A stretch of DNA of 64,000 nucleotides. Source: RGIG8748 sp045544515 (lineage in GTDB: Bacteria > Bacillota > Clostridia > UMGS1810). Under the pieces are notes generated by a model. The model ran no database searches and was not told where the DNA came from. It saw only the letters and a program-made list of their open reading frames with translations. The translations under genes and the position numbers were made by a program. How positions within the stretch are numbered: position 1 is the first letter of the stretch; every line of letters starts with the position of its first letter. Below are positions 7,392-15,857 of this stretch, in pieces. Location: assembly GCA_045544515.1 (NCBI GenBank), contig JAZPZD010000021.1, positions 1-64,000 of the forward strand, written 5' to 3'.

Positions 7392-7862
7392 GTGCCACGT
7401 AAAGGTTATATCGCAAAGAGAGAAATTTTACCCGATCCTATGTACAACAATGTTGTTGTAACAAAGCTTATCAACAACATCATGTTAGACGGTAAGAAGG
7501 GTGTGGCTCAGAGTATTGTTTACGGCGCTTTCGAAATCATTGCTGAAAAGACAGGTAAGGACGCAGTAGAAGTGTTTAACCAGGCTATGGAAAACATTAT
7601 GCCCGTTCTCGAAGTTAAGGCAAGAAGAGTCGGCGGTGCTACTTATCAGGTTCCGATCGAGGTTAGACCTGAAAGAAGACAGACTCTCGGCTTAAGATGG
7701 CTCACTAAATACTCTCGCGAAAGAAACGAGAGAACCATGAAGGAAAGATTAGCAGGCGAAATCCTCGATGCTACAAACAACATGGGCGGAGCTGTTAAGA
7801 AGAAAGACGATACACACAAGATGGCAGAAGCCAACAAGGCATTCTCGCACTATCGTTGGTAA
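7392..7862 (+). CDS. rpsG: 30S ribosomal protein S7
   Basis: 156 residues, standard bacterial S7 length. S7 nucleates assembly of the 30S head and contacts the E-site tRNA. It begins MPRKGYIAKREILPDP and contains the conserved QVPIEVRPERRQTLGLRW segment. Start chosen at GTG 7392 because it yields the family N-terminus and has AAGGAGGG 8 bases upstream; the in-frame ATG at 7374 precedes that site. Confidence 0.96.
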   Translation: MPRKGYIAKREILPDPMYNNVVVTKLINNIMLDGKKGVAQSIVYGAFEIIAEKTGKDAVEVFNQAMENIMPVLEVKARRVGGATYQVPIEVRPERRQTLGLRWLTKYSRERNERTMKERLAGEILDATNNMGGAVKKKDDTHKMAEANKAFSHYRW

Positions 7863-7913
7863 TTTTACCATTTACTTTATTTATAAGTATGGGAAAGGAG
7901 GAAATACAAAGTT

Positions 7914-10028
7914 ATGGCTAGACAATATTCACTTCAGAACACAAGAAATATCGGTATCATGGCTCACATCGATGCCGGTAAAACTACTACTACTGAAAGA
8001 ATACTTTACTATACAGGTCGTATTCACAAAATGGGTGAAACACACGACGGTGCCGGTACAATGGACTGGATGGCTCAGGAACAGGAGCGCGGTATTACAA
8101 TCACATCCGCTGCTACTACTTGTTTCTGGCAGCCCAAGGTAGGTCCCTACAAGGGTATCGCGCACAGAATTAACATAATCGACACACCCGGACACGTTGA
8201 CTTTACTGTTGAAGTTCAGCGTTCCTTAAGAGTACTCGACGGTTCTGTTACCGTTATGTGTGCTAAGGGCGGTGTTGAACCTCAGTCCGAAACTGTTTGG
8301 AGACAGGCAGATGACTACAAGGTTCCCAGAATGATTTATGTTAACAAAATGGACATCATGGGTGCAGACTTCTACAATGTTGAAAACATGGTTCACGAGC
8401 GTCTCCACGCAAACGGTGTTCCGATTCAGCTTCCTATAGGTTCAGAGGATACATTCAAAGGTATCATCGACCTTATGACTATGAAGGCTGAAGTTTATTA
8501 TGACGAAATGGGCGTTGAGTACGGTGAGGAGGAAATCCCCGCTGATATGCTCGAAAAAGCTCAGGAGTACAGAGCAAAGATGGTTGAAGCTATCGCTGAA
8601 ACAGATGACGATCTCATGGAAAAATTCTTTGAAGATCCCGATTCTATCACTGTTGACGAATTAAAGAAGGCACTTAGAAAAGCTACAATCGAAAATCAGA
8701 TTGTTCCTATGCTTTGCGGTACTTCTTACAGAAACAAGGGTGTACAGCTTCTCCTCGATGCAATAATCGAGTATATGCCGGCTCCTACAGATGTTGCTAA
8801 CATCAAGGGTGTTGTTCCCGGTACAGAAGAAGAGCAGGAAAGACCTTCCTCCGATGATGAGCCTTTTGCAGCTTTGGCATTCAAAATTGCAACAGACCCC
8901 TTCGTTGGTAAGCTCTGCTTCTTCAGAGTATACTCCGGTACAGTTGATGCAGGTTCTTATGTTCTTAATGCTTGCAAGAACAACAAGGAAAGACTTGGTA
9001 GAATACTTCAGATGCACGCTAACTCCAGAGAAGATATCGACAAGGTATATTCCGGAGATATAGCAGCTGCAGTTGGTCTTAAAAACACCACAACAGGTGA
9101 TACCCTCTGCGACGAAAAGCATCCTATTATTCTTGAATCCATGGAATTCCCCGAGCCTGTTATCAGAGTTGCTATCGAACCCAAGACTAAAGCAGGTCAG
9201 GAAAAGATGGGTATCGCTCTTGCAAAACTTGCAGAAGAAGATCCCACATTCAAGACATACACAGACGAAGAAACAGGTCAGACAATTATCGCAGGTATGG
9301 GAGAACTCCACCTCGAAATTATCGTAGACAGACTTCTTAGAGAATTCAAGGTAGAAGCTAATGTTGGTAAGCCTCAGGTTTCTTACAGAGAAGCAATAAG
9401 ACAGACTGTTAATGTTGACCACAAGTATGCTCGTCAGTCCGGTGGTAAAGGTCAGTACGGTCATGTTAAGATGACTATGGAACCCCTTGAAGAAGGTAAG
9501 GGTTACGAGTTCGTTAACGCTATTGTCGGCGGTGCTATTCCCAAGGAATACATCCCTGCTGTTGACGCAGGTGTTCAGGGTGCTATGCAAAACGGTATCC
9601 TCGCTGGCTACAATGTTGTTGATGTTAAGGTTACACTTACCGACGGTTCTTACCACGAAGTCGACTCTTCCGAAATGGCGTTTAAGATTGCCGCTTCTAT
9701 GGCATTCAAAGACGGTATGAGAAAGGCAGACCCCGTTATCAAAGAACCTATCATGCTTGTTAATGTTATTGTTCCCGATGATTACCTCGGATTTGTAATC
9801 GGTGACTTAAGCTCAAGACGCGGTCTTGTTAAGTCTCAGGAGGTAAGAAGCGGCGGTGTTACTCAGGTAACAGCAGATGTTCCGCTTTCTGAAATGTTCG
9901 GTTATGCTACCGACCTTAGATCCGGTACACAGGGTAGAGGTCAGTACACAATGGAACCCTCGCACTACAGCGAAGTTCCCAAGAACGTACAGGAAACAAT
10001 CATCAGTGCAAGAGCAAAGACTGAATAA
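7914..10028 (+). CDS. fusA: Translation elongation factor G
   Basis: 704 residues, full-length EF-G, the GTPase that drives ribosomal translocation. G1 motif AHIDAGKTT near residues 17-25, switch region with RGITITSAATT, G3 DTPGHVDFT, G4 NKMD, then domains II-V ending with the EF-G type domain V (GYATDLRSGTQGRGQYTMEP). GAAAGGAGG precedes ATG 7914. Strong codon bias, in keeping with high expression. Third gene of the operon. Confidence 0.98.
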   Translation: MARQYSLQNTRNIGIMAHIDAGKTTTTERILYYTGRIHKMGETHDGAGTMDWMAQEQERGITITSAATTCFWQPKVGPYKGIAHRINIIDTPGHVDFTVEVQRSLRVLDGSVTVMCAKGGVEPQSETVWRQADDYKVPRMIYVNKMDIMGADFYNVENMVHERLHANGVPIQLPIGSEDTFKGIIDLMTMKAEVYYDEMGVEYGEEEIPADMLEKAQEYRAKMVEAIAETDDDLMEKFFEDPDSITVDELKKALRKATIENQIVPMLCGTSYRNKGVQLLLDAIIEYMPAPTDVANIKGVVPGTEEEQERPSSDDEPFAALAFKIATDPFVGKLCFFRVYSGTVDAGSYVLNACKNNKERLGRILQMHANSREDIDKVYSGDIAAAVGLKNTTTGDTLCDEKHPIILESMEFPEPVIRVAIEPKTKAGQEKMGIALAKLAEEDPTFKTYTDEETGQTIIAGMGELHLEIIVDRLLREFKVEANVGKPQVSYREAIRQTVNVDHKYARQSGGKGQYGHVKMTMEPLEEGKGYEFVNAIVGGAIPKEYIPAVDAGVQGAMQNGILAGYNVVDVKVTLTDGSYHEVDSSEMAFKIAASMAFKDGMRKADPVIKEPIMLVNVIVPDDYLGFVIGDLSSRRGLVKSQEVRSGGVTQVTADVPLSEMFGYATDLRSGTQGRGQYTMEPSHYSEVPKNVQETIISARAKTE

Positions 10029-10043
10029 TATATTATTTAGTAC

Positions 10044-10072
10044 TTGATTTTTTGTGTATTTAATTGTAAAAT
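10044..10072 (+). promoter_or_regulatory. Internal promoter for tuf
   Basis: TTGATT (10044-10049), 17-base spacer, TAAAAT (10067-10072) in the 83-base fusA-tuf gap. It would allow extra EF-Tu synthesis independent of the operon promoter. Confidence 0.5.
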
Positions 10073-10111
10073 ATAATTAATAATATTTATTTTCTTAAGG
10101 AGGAAATACTA

Positions 10112-11314
10112 ATGGCTAAGGCTAAATTCGAAAGAACCAAACCGCACGTTAATATCGGTACTGTTGGTCACGTTGACCACGGTAAGACTACTCTTACTGC
10201 TGCTATAACAAAGGTACTTGCTATGCAGGGTAAGGCTCAGTTCAATGCTTACGATCAGATCGACAAAGCACCTGAAGAAAGAGAAAGAGGTATCACAATC
10301 TCTACAGCTCACGTTGAGTACGAAACAGAAAGCAGACACTATGCACACGTTGACTGCCCCGGACATGCTGACTATGTTAAGAACATGATCACCGGTGCTG
10401 CTCAGATGGACGGTGCTATCCTCGTTGTTTCTTCTGCTGACGGTCCTATGCCCCAGACAAGAGAACACATCCTTCTTGCTAGACAGGTTGGCGTTCCCTA
10501 CATCGTAGTATTCATGAACAAGGTTGACCAGGTTGACGACCCCGAACTTCTCGAACTCGTTGAAATGGAAATCAGAGACCTTCTTTCTGAATATGAATTC
10601 CCGGGTGATGATATCCCGATCGTAAAGGGTTCTGCTCTCGGCGTTCTCGAATCCGATTCTCAGGATCCCAATGCAGCAGAATATGCTTGCATCAACGAGC
10701 TCATGGCAGCTGTTGACAGCTACATCCCCACACCTGACAGAATGGCTGACAAGCCCTTCCTTATGCCTGTCGAAGACGTATTCTCTATCACAGGCCGTGG
10801 TACTGTTGCTACAGGTAGAGTTGAAAGAGGTATCGCTCACGTTGGTGACGAAGTTGAAATCGTTGGTCTTACAAACGAACCCAGAAAAGTTGTTATCACA
10901 GGTCTTGAAATGTTCAGAAAGATGCTTGACGAAGCTCAGGCTGGTGACAACGTAGGTGCTCTTCTTAGAGGTGTTCAGAGAGACGAAATCGAAAGAGGAC
11001 AGGTTCTCGCTAAAATCGGTTCTATCAACCCCCACACACACTTCAAGGGCGAAGTTTACGTTCTTACTAAAGACGAAGGTGGTAGACATACACCGTTCTT
11101 TAACAACTACAGACCTCAGTTCTTCTTCAGAACAACTGACGTTACTGGCGTAATCAAGCTTCCCGAAGGTACAGAAATGTGCATGCCCGGCGATAACGTA
11201 ACAATGGAAGTTGAACTTATCACTCCTATCGCTATCGAAGAAGGTTTGAGATTCGCTATCCGTGAAGGCGGTAGAACAGTTGGTTCCGGTGTTGTATCCG
11301 AAATCATTAAATAA
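10112..11314 (+). CDS. tuf: Translation elongation factor Tu
   Basis: 400 residues, full-length EF-Tu. Binds aminoacyl-tRNA and GTP. GHVDHGKTT near residues 19-27, RGITI switch, DCPGHADY G3, NKVDQVDD G4, then domains II and III. TTAAGGAGG precedes ATG 10112. Last gene of the translation operon and followed by a strong terminator. Codon use is the most biased of the window. Confidence 0.98.
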   Translation: MAKAKFERTKPHVNIGTVGHVDHGKTTLTAAITKVLAMQGKAQFNAYDQIDKAPEERERGITISTAHVEYETESRHYAHVDCPGHADYVKNMITGAAQMDGAILVVSSADGPMPQTREHILLARQVGVPYIVVFMNKVDQVDDPELLELVEMEIRDLLSEYEFPGDDIPIVKGSALGVLESDSQDPNAAEYACINELMAAVDSYIPTPDRMADKPFLMPVEDVFSITGRGTVATGRVERGIAHVGDEVEIVGLTNEPRKVVITGLEMFRKMLDEAQAGDNVGALLRGVQRDEIERGQVLAKIGSINPHTHFKGEVYVLTKDEGGRHTPFFNNYRPQFFFRTTDVTGVIKLPEGTEMCMPGDNVTMEVELITPIAIEEGLRFAIREGGRTVGSGVVSEIIK

Positions 11315-11333
11315 TTAAGCCTTTAAGGTAATT

Positions 11334-11373
11334 AAACCCCAAGCATTAACTTGCTTGGGGTTTGTTTTTTTTT
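11334..11373 (+). terminator. Terminator of the translation operon
   Basis: Perfect 12-bp stem AAACCCCAAGCA (11334-11345) with TGCTTGGGGTTT (11352-11363), 6-base loop, then G and a nine-T run. Confidence 0.95.
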
Positions 11374-11394
11374 GTAAAAATGCAAAAAAAACAC

Positions 11395-11429
11395 TTGAAA
11401 TCCTACTAAACCTATGGTATTATTAGGTT
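11395..11429 (+). promoter_or_regulatory. Promoter and palindromic operator of the Rrf2 gene
   Basis: TTGAAA (11395-11400), 17-base spacer, TATTAT (11418-11423). The inverted repeat AACCTA (11409-11414) / TAGGTT (11424-11429) straddles the -10, an arrangement suited to repression. Rrf2 proteins commonly repress their own genes; autoregulation here is inferred. Confidence 0.55.
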
Positions 11430-11449
11430 ATAGGATTTGAGGTGATTTT

Positions 11450-11890
11450 GTGAAAATATCCACCAGAGGCAGATATGCTTTAAGAATGTTAATAGATATC
11501 GCAGAAAATCAGGATAAAGGCTTTGTCGCACTTAAGGATATATCCGAAAGACAAAATATATCCAAAAAGTATTTGGAACAGATAGTGCCGCTGCTTAATA
11601 GTGCGGGTTTTCTTACAGCGGGCAGAGGCTTTATGGGAGGATACAAAATTGACGGCAGACTATCGGCTATAAGTGTGGTAGATATTCTCCGGGCTACCGA
11701 AGGCTCTTTGTCTCCCGTAGCTTGCCTTGAGGGTGATGAGAACACTTGCGAAAGAATGGGTTTTTGTGACACTCTGTACATATGGAAAGGTCTTATGGAG
11801 GTTATGGAAGATTATCTGGAGGATATTAGTCTTGCGGATATCATAAACCGCAAAAACCGAAACAAAAATGATGATTATGTATTACTTTGA
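11450..11890 (+). CDS. Rrf2-family transcriptional regulator
   Basis: 146 residues. The N-terminal winged helix (MKISTRGRYALRMLIDIA, then ISKKYLEQIVPLL) is typical of Rrf2/IscR/CymR. Three cysteines, in the pattern C-x7-C-x5-C near residues 91-107, match the Fe-S-binding arrangement of IscR-like members, so redox or Fe-S sensing is plausible. GTG 11450 has TGAGGTG upstream. It is monocistronic between its own promoter and a bidirectional terminator, and converges on the ferredoxin oxidoreductase genes. No iscS/iscU or cysK is in the window, so the regulon is unknown. Confidence 0.88.
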   Translation: MKISTRGRYALRMLIDIAENQDKGFVALKDISERQNISKKYLEQIVPLLNSAGFLTAGRGFMGGYKIDGRLSAISVVDILRATEGSLSPVACLEGDENTCERMGFCDTLYIWKGLMEVMEDYLEDISLADIINRKNRNKNDDYVLL

Positions 11891-11906
11891 ATATACTGAT
11901 TGCCAA

Positions 11907-11942
11907 AGAAAAACGGCAGAGCGTTATGCTCTGCCGTTTTTG
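11907..11942. terminator. Bidirectional terminator
   Basis: AAAACGGCAGAGC and GCTCTGCCGTTTT flank a 5-base loop, with A-run on the left and T-run on the right. Serves the Rrf2 gene (+) and the oxidoreductase operon (-). Confidence 0.9.
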
Positions 11943-11956
11943 GCTGAATATTTATA

Positions 11957-12493
11957 TTAGTCCTGGTAATTGTAACCTGCTTCAAGTGTCTTTAGGTTGT
12001 TTTCGAGTAGTTCAGGTCTTGATGCTGGTACGAGCTTTGTTACTGCACCTTTTAATTCTTCAAAGGTAAACATACCGGTTTCCTTAACCAGCTTTCCTAC
12101 AAGTATCATATTGGCAAGTTTGGGAAGACCCATCTTGTTTGCCATATCTGTTGCAGGAACCTTGTAAACATCAATGTCATCTCTTACAGCATCTCTTGAT
12201 ACGAGGGTACTGTCTACAAATGCCTTACCGCCCGGTACGAGCTGATCCTCGAACTTGTCAAAGGACGGAGCGTTCATAGCCACAAGTGCAGTAGGCTCTA
12301 CAATTATCGGAGATGCTACGGGGTCATCGGATACTATAACATGGCAGTTACATGTACCGCCTCTCATTTCGGGACCGTATGAGGGAAGATGGGATACATT
12401 CTTGTCCTCTATCATACCTGCATATGCTATTGTCTTTCCTGCAAAGAGGATACCCTGACCGCCAAAACCTGCAAATATTGTTTCAAAAGTCAT
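11957..12493 (-). CDS. 2-oxoacid:ferredoxin oxidoreductase, gamma subunit
   Basis: 178 residues. FAGFGGQGILFAGK at the N-terminus is the signature of the gamma domain of pyruvate/2-oxoacid:ferredoxin oxidoreductases, and GPEMRGGTC is also conserved. Start chosen at 12493 (ATG) because AAAGGAGGAA lies just upstream; a longer in-frame start at 12532 lies inside the beta gene. Last gene of a delta-alpha-beta-gamma set, one base after the beta gene. The complex oxidatively decarboxylates a 2-oxoacid with CoA and reduces ferredoxin, or runs the reverse carboxylation. Confidence 0.93.
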   Translation of the reverse strand: MTFETIFAGFGGQGILFAGKTIAYAGMIEDKNVSHLPSYGPEMRGGTCNCHVIVSDDPVASPIIVEPTALVAMNAPSFDKFEDQLVPGGKAFVDSTLVSRDAVRDDIDVYKVPATDMANKMGLPKLANMILVGKLVKETGMFTFEELKGAVTKLVPASRPELLENNLKTLEAGYNYQD

Positions 12494-12494
12494 T

Positions 12495-13247
12495 TTATTT
12501 TTCCTCCTTTGCATCAATATCTTTGTACACACCCAAAGGATAATGGGGGAGCATATTTTCTCTCATCCAGTCAAATGCTTCCACAGGATTCATACCCCAG
12601 TTTGTAGGACAGGTAGATACTACCTCTACAAGAGAAAAGCCCTTGCCGTCGAGCTGATTCTGAAAAGCTTTCTTTATAGCTTTCTTTGCAGCTTTGATAT
12701 GGGGGATAGTGTCTACTGTTACTCTCTCAATATATGAGGGACCGTCGAGTGTTGCGAGCATTTCGCTAACTCTTATGGGGTTACCGTTTCTGCCCTGGTC
12801 TCTTCCGTAGGGAGTGGTCTGTGTAACCTGACCGATTAGGGTGGTAGGAGCCATCTGTCCGCCTGTCATACCGTAGATAGCGTTGTTTATAAATATTGTA
12901 GTAATGTTTTCGCCTCTTGCTGCTGCGTGTACAGTTTCTGCTGTACCGATAGCGGCGAGGTCGCCGTCACCCTGATAGGTAAATACAACCTTGTCGGGAT
13001 GAACTCTCTTTATGCCCGTAGCAACTGCGGGTGCTCTGCCGTGTGCAGCCTCCTGCATATCACATTCAAAATAATTGTATGCAAACACACTGCATCCAAC
13101 GGGAGCTACACCGATTGTGGAACCCTCTATTCCGAGCTCATCTATAACCTCTGCAACCAGACGGTGTACTATACCGTGAGGGCATCCGGGACAATAATGA
13201 AGCGGAACATCGGTGAGTGCATGCGGTCTTTTAAATACTTTTTCCAT
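12495..13247 (-). CDS. 2-oxoacid:ferredoxin oxidoreductase, beta subunit (TPP-binding)
   Basis: 250 residues. Thiamine diphosphate motif GDGDLAAIG...NNAIYGMTGGQ is intact, and YCPGCPHG near residue 18 is typical of the KorB/VorA type beta chain. Start codon overlaps the alpha stop by one base (translational coupling). Four-subunit enzymes of this kind act on branched-chain 2-oxoacids (VOR), 2-oxoglutarate (KOR) or indolepyruvate-like acids; the substrate cannot be settled from the motifs. Confidence 0.94.
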   Translation of the reverse strand: MEKVFKRPHALTDVPLHYCPGCPHGIVHRLVAEVIDELGIEGSTIGVAPVGCSVFAYNYFECDMQEAAHGRAPAVATGIKRVHPDKVVFTYQGDGDLAAIGTAETVHAAARGENITTIFINNAIYGMTGGQMAPTTLIGQVTQTTPYGRDQGRNGNPIRVSEMLATLDGPSYIERVTVDTIPHIKAAKKAIKKAFQNQLDGKGFSLVEVVSTCPTNWGMNPVEAFDWMRENMLPHYPLGVYKDIDAKEEK

Positions 13248-14317
13248 TATTTGTCACCTCCGGCAATTTCTTCAATTTTGTTAAGTATTTCGTTGGGAGT
13301 AGGTACGATACCGCCTGTTCTTCCAAAGAACTCAACATCGGCTCTGCCGTTTACGGCAATCTTGACATCGTCTACCATCTGTCCCATACTCATCTCTACT
13401 GCAAGGAAGGTTTTCTTCTTGCCGTCTTTAAGAGCGTTTTCAAATGCTTCATAGGGGAAGGGCCAGAGGGTAATGGGTCTAATGATGCCAACCTTCAAGC
13501 CTTTTTCCTTTGCTTTTGCCATTGCGGTTTTGGCAATTCTTGCTGTTGTGCCGTAAGCTACGAGGATGATATCTGCATCTTCTATGCCTTCGGTTTCGTA
13601 TCTTACTTCGTTCTTTTCGATTTCTTCGTACTTTTTCTGTCTTGCAAGTACAAGGTCCTCGAGATCCTTGGGTTCGATAAAGAGAGAATTTATGATGTTT
13701 TTGCCTCTCTTCATATCTGTGCCTGTGGTTGCCCATTCTTTTTCGGGGAGATTGGTAACATCTGTATCTTTAAATTCAACAGGCTCCATCATCTGACCGA
13801 GCATACCATCACCCATAATCATAACGGGGCATCTGTATTTGTCACCGATGTCAAAAGCATCGGATGTAAGGTCTACCATTTCCTGAATTGAGCTAGGTGC
13901 GAGAACAACGAGGTGATAGTCACCGTGTCCGCCGCCCTTTACAGCCTGATAGTAGTCGGACTGTGCGGGCTGAATACCGCCAAGACCGGGGCCGCCTCTA
14001 ACGATGTTTATAATTACACAGGGTACATCTGCACCTGCAATGTAGGAGATACCCTCCTGCTTTAAGCTGATTCCGGGGCTGGATGAACTTGTCATAACTC
14101 TTGCGCCTGCGCCGCCTGCACCGTATACCATATTTATTGCAGCAACTTCGGACTCTGCCTGAAGAAATACGCCGCCGATTTTGGGCATCTTCTTTGCCAT
14201 ATATGCAGAAACCTCTGTCTGCGGTGTTATAGGATAACCGAAGAAATGTCTGCAGCCGGCACGGATAGCCGCTTCAGCCAAAGCTTCGTTACCTTTCATC
14301 AAAACTTTGTTTGCCAT
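13247..14317 (-). CDS. vorB: 2-oxoacid:ferredoxin oxidoreductase, alpha subunit (VorB type)
   Basis: 356 residues. The N-terminus MKGNEALAEAAIRAGC followed by FFGYPITPQTE is characteristic of the alpha chain usually named 3-methyl-2-oxobutanoate dehydrogenase subunit VorB; the pyrimidine-binding and transketolase C-terminal domains follow (VAYGTTARIAK near residue 255). Likely partner substrates are branched-chain 2-oxoacids, giving branched acyl-CoA and reduced ferredoxin. AGGAGGT precedes ATG 14317. Second gene after the ferredoxin-like delta subunit. Confidence 0.9.
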   Translation of the reverse strand: MANKVLMKGNEALAEAAIRAGCRHFFGYPITPQTEVSAYMAKKMPKIGGVFLQAESEVAAINMVYGAGGAGARVMTSSSSPGISLKQEGISYIAGADVPCVIINIVRGGPGLGGIQPAQSDYYQAVKGGGHGDYHLVVLAPSSIQEMVDLTSDAFDIGDKYRCPVMIMGDGMLGQMMEPVEFKDTDVTNLPEKEWATTGTDMKRGKNIINSLFIEPKDLEDLVLARQKKYEEIEKNEVRYETEGIEDADIILVAYGTTARIAKTAMAKAKEKGLKVGIIRPITLWPFPYEAFENALKDGKKKTFLAVEMSMGQMVDDVKIAVNGRADVEFFGRTGGIVPTPNEILNKIEEIAGGDK

Positions 14318-14330
14318 GAGAAAAAACCTC

Positions 14331-14537
14331 CTATCTTTCTACTTCGATTACGCAATCGGGGCACATTGTTGCACAAAATGCACATCCGATGCACTTATCC
14401 TGTTCGATTACTGTTGCAGGGTGGAAACCCTTTGCGTTAATTCTGTCTGTTGCCATTACGACTATCTTTTTGGGACATACTGTTGTACACAGTGTACAGC
14501 CTTTGCATCTGTCTTCTCTAAAGGTTACTTTAGCCAT
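14331..14537 (-). CDS. 2-oxoacid:ferredoxin oxidoreductase, delta subunit (2x[4Fe-4S])
   Basis: 68 residues with two CxxCxxCxxxCP clusters (CKGCTLCTTVCP and CIGCAFCATMCP), a typical bacterial ferredoxin fold. It relays electrons from the TPP site to soluble ferredoxin. AAAGGAGGAA precedes ATG 14537. 13 bases upstream of the alpha gene. Confidence 0.94.
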   Translation of the reverse strand: MAKVTFREDRCKGCTLCTTVCPKKIVVMATDRINAKGFHPATVIEQDKCIGCAFCATMCPDCVIEVER

Positions 14538-14582
14538 AATGATTCCTCCTTTATAATTAATCTGAATTTATAAATATACATT

Positions 14583-15254
14583 TTACGCCATTGCGTCAAA
14601 TGGTAATTTCATAAAAAGTTCTATTTCCATCAGCTTGTCTTTGTATTTACTGTCAATGTCCAAAAGCATTTCCTTTGTGCCTGTGATGTATTTAATATCA
14701 CAGCCAAGTGTTTTGGATACTTCCTCGGCAAAACCCATACTGCCTTTAAGGTGTCTGCTTTCGGATAGATACGAAAGATTGGTGTTGTTTATAATACCTG
14801 TTATCTTTGCACGGCTCATATATTCTATATTTGCGGCAAGGCTTTTTACATCTTCTATATTTGATGTATCGGGTCTTAATGCATTTAGAACAAAGAACAT
14901 ATCATAGTCTTCGTCTTTTAGATATCTGTGATATTGACCCAGTGCAACCGCGCCGTCATCGTCTCCGCCAAGGTCTAATACCGCATAGGCATCTTTGTCC
15001 GAAAATACGGAGAGGATATCTCCCGGAAGTACGGGTATGTCGATGTTGGTAGATGCATAGTCGGGGCTTATTACTTTTATACCCTTCTCTTCCAAAAAGC
15101 TCTTGGCATCGTTTGTGCGAAAGTAGGGGTTAACTATATCCATATCGCAGATAATTACCTTGTCGTGCTTTTCTTTAAGCTTAAGAGCCATATTGATGGC
15201 GATTTCTGTCTTGCCGCTGCCGTAGTGACCTGTGATGATGTTAATCCTTTTCAT
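14583..15254 (-). CDS. P-loop ATPase of the MinD/CobQ type
   Basis: 223 residues. GHYGSGKTE near residues 7-15 is a Walker A variant, DMDIVNPYFR near 40-49 resembles the switch of ParA/MinD/ArsA ATPases, and VLDLGGDDDG near 92-101 serves as Walker B. Start chosen at ATG 15254 with AAGGAGG upstream; the longer frame to 15272 has no ribosome site. It overlaps the RseC-like gene by 14 bases and is followed 45 bases later by the oxidoreductase, so the genes are probably one operon. Function unknown; a role in metal-cluster or cofactor delivery is a guess from fold and context. Confidence 0.75.
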   Translation of the reverse strand: MKRINIITGHYGSGKTEIAINMALKLKEKHDKVIICDMDIVNPYFRTNDAKSFLEEKGIKVISPDYASTNIDIPVLPGDILSVFSDKDAYAVLDLGGDDDGAVALGQYHRYLKDEDYDMFFVLNALRPDTSNIEDVKSLAANIEYMSRAKITGIINNTNLSYLSESRHLKGSMGFAEEVSKTLGCDIKYITGTKEMLLDIDSKYKDKLMEIELFMKLPFDAMA

Positions 15255-15642
15255 AGATAACCTCCTTGGCAATACTTGTTATAGGATGTTTCTTTGAGTA
15301 TGTGCGGATAAATAAAAACCACAACAAAAGGCACACACATATCAAAGCAATCCTAAAGGTCAAAACCTCCGTTAACTGCACTCCCATGATGTACGAAACA
15401 AAGAACACAATAACAGGGAGCATATAGAGCATAAATGCGTTTTTGAGTACCTTTGGGGTGTCCGTTTCTATTACTACGGTATCGCCCGCTTTTGCATTTA
15501 TGGGGTTTAGAACATTGGTTTCTATTTGAGGGTTTTTGCATAGGTTGCACTCTCCGCAGTCGTGACCGCAGGCGGAGGACCTTTGTACAAGGACTGTTGC
15601 ATATCCATCGTATGTTTTTGTAACAACACCTTTGGAAACCAC
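15241..15642 (-). CDS. RseC/MucC-family (SoxR-reducing system) membrane protein
   Basis: 133 residues. N-terminal cysteine cluster C25-x3-C29-x2-C32-x2-C35, then a small beta domain, then two membrane helices at about residues 68-86 and 92-110, and a basic tail. This is the RseC/MucC layout; relatives work with Rnf-type electron transport to keep SoxR reduced, or modulate sigma-E. GTG start at 15642 preceded by GGGGGTGG. No rnf genes are visible here. Being first in an operon with a ferredoxin-reducing enzyme, a redox-sensing or electron-transfer role is plausible but unproven. Confidence 0.82.
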   Translation of the reverse strand: MVSKGVVTKTYDGYATVLVQRSSACGHDCGECNLCKNPQIETNVLNPINAKAGDTVVIETDTPKVLKNAFMLYMLPVIVFFVSYIMGVQLTEVLTFRIALICVCLLLWFLFIRTYSKKHPITSIAKEVIYEKD

Positions 15643-15673
15643 AAATCCACCCCCACTATAATGATATTAATAT

Positions 15674-15702
15674 ATTATAGCACAATATATTGTTGATTTC
15701 AA
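15674..15702 (-). promoter_or_regulatory. Promoter of the RseC-ATPase-oxidoreductase operon
   Basis: On the minus strand: TTGAAA (15702-15697), 17-base spacer, TATAAT (15679-15674). Confidence 0.7.
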
Positions 15703-15780
15703 TAAGCAGGAACACTTTTTTTACATTTTTCGCACATTCTTTGTTGTGGAATTTTTACAAATAATATTTAGGTACTTTGT

Positions 15781-15809
15781 TTGACATATTCCATATTTTA
15801 TGATATTAT
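15781..15809 (+). promoter_or_regulatory. Promoter of gltX-glnS
   Basis: TTGACA (15781-15786), 17-base spacer, TATTAT (15804-15809), about 50 bases before the gltX start. No T-box leader (no specifier stem or T-box sequence) fits in this short leader. Confidence 0.75.
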
Positions 15810-15857
15810 ATAATAAGATTTTTATGGCTATATTTAAGTTAAAAAGGAATGATTTTA

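Noticed and set aside
8661..9656. 331-codon minus-strand frame within fusA
   Set aside because: Antisense shadow of EF-G from codon bias; low-complexity Cys/Ser/Asn-rich product with no recognisable domain.
10109..11089. 326-codon open frame on the minus strand opposite tuf
   Set aside because: Shadow of tuf. Strong codon bias in EF-Tu genes suppresses antisense stops; the protein has no family pattern and no sensible ribosome site.
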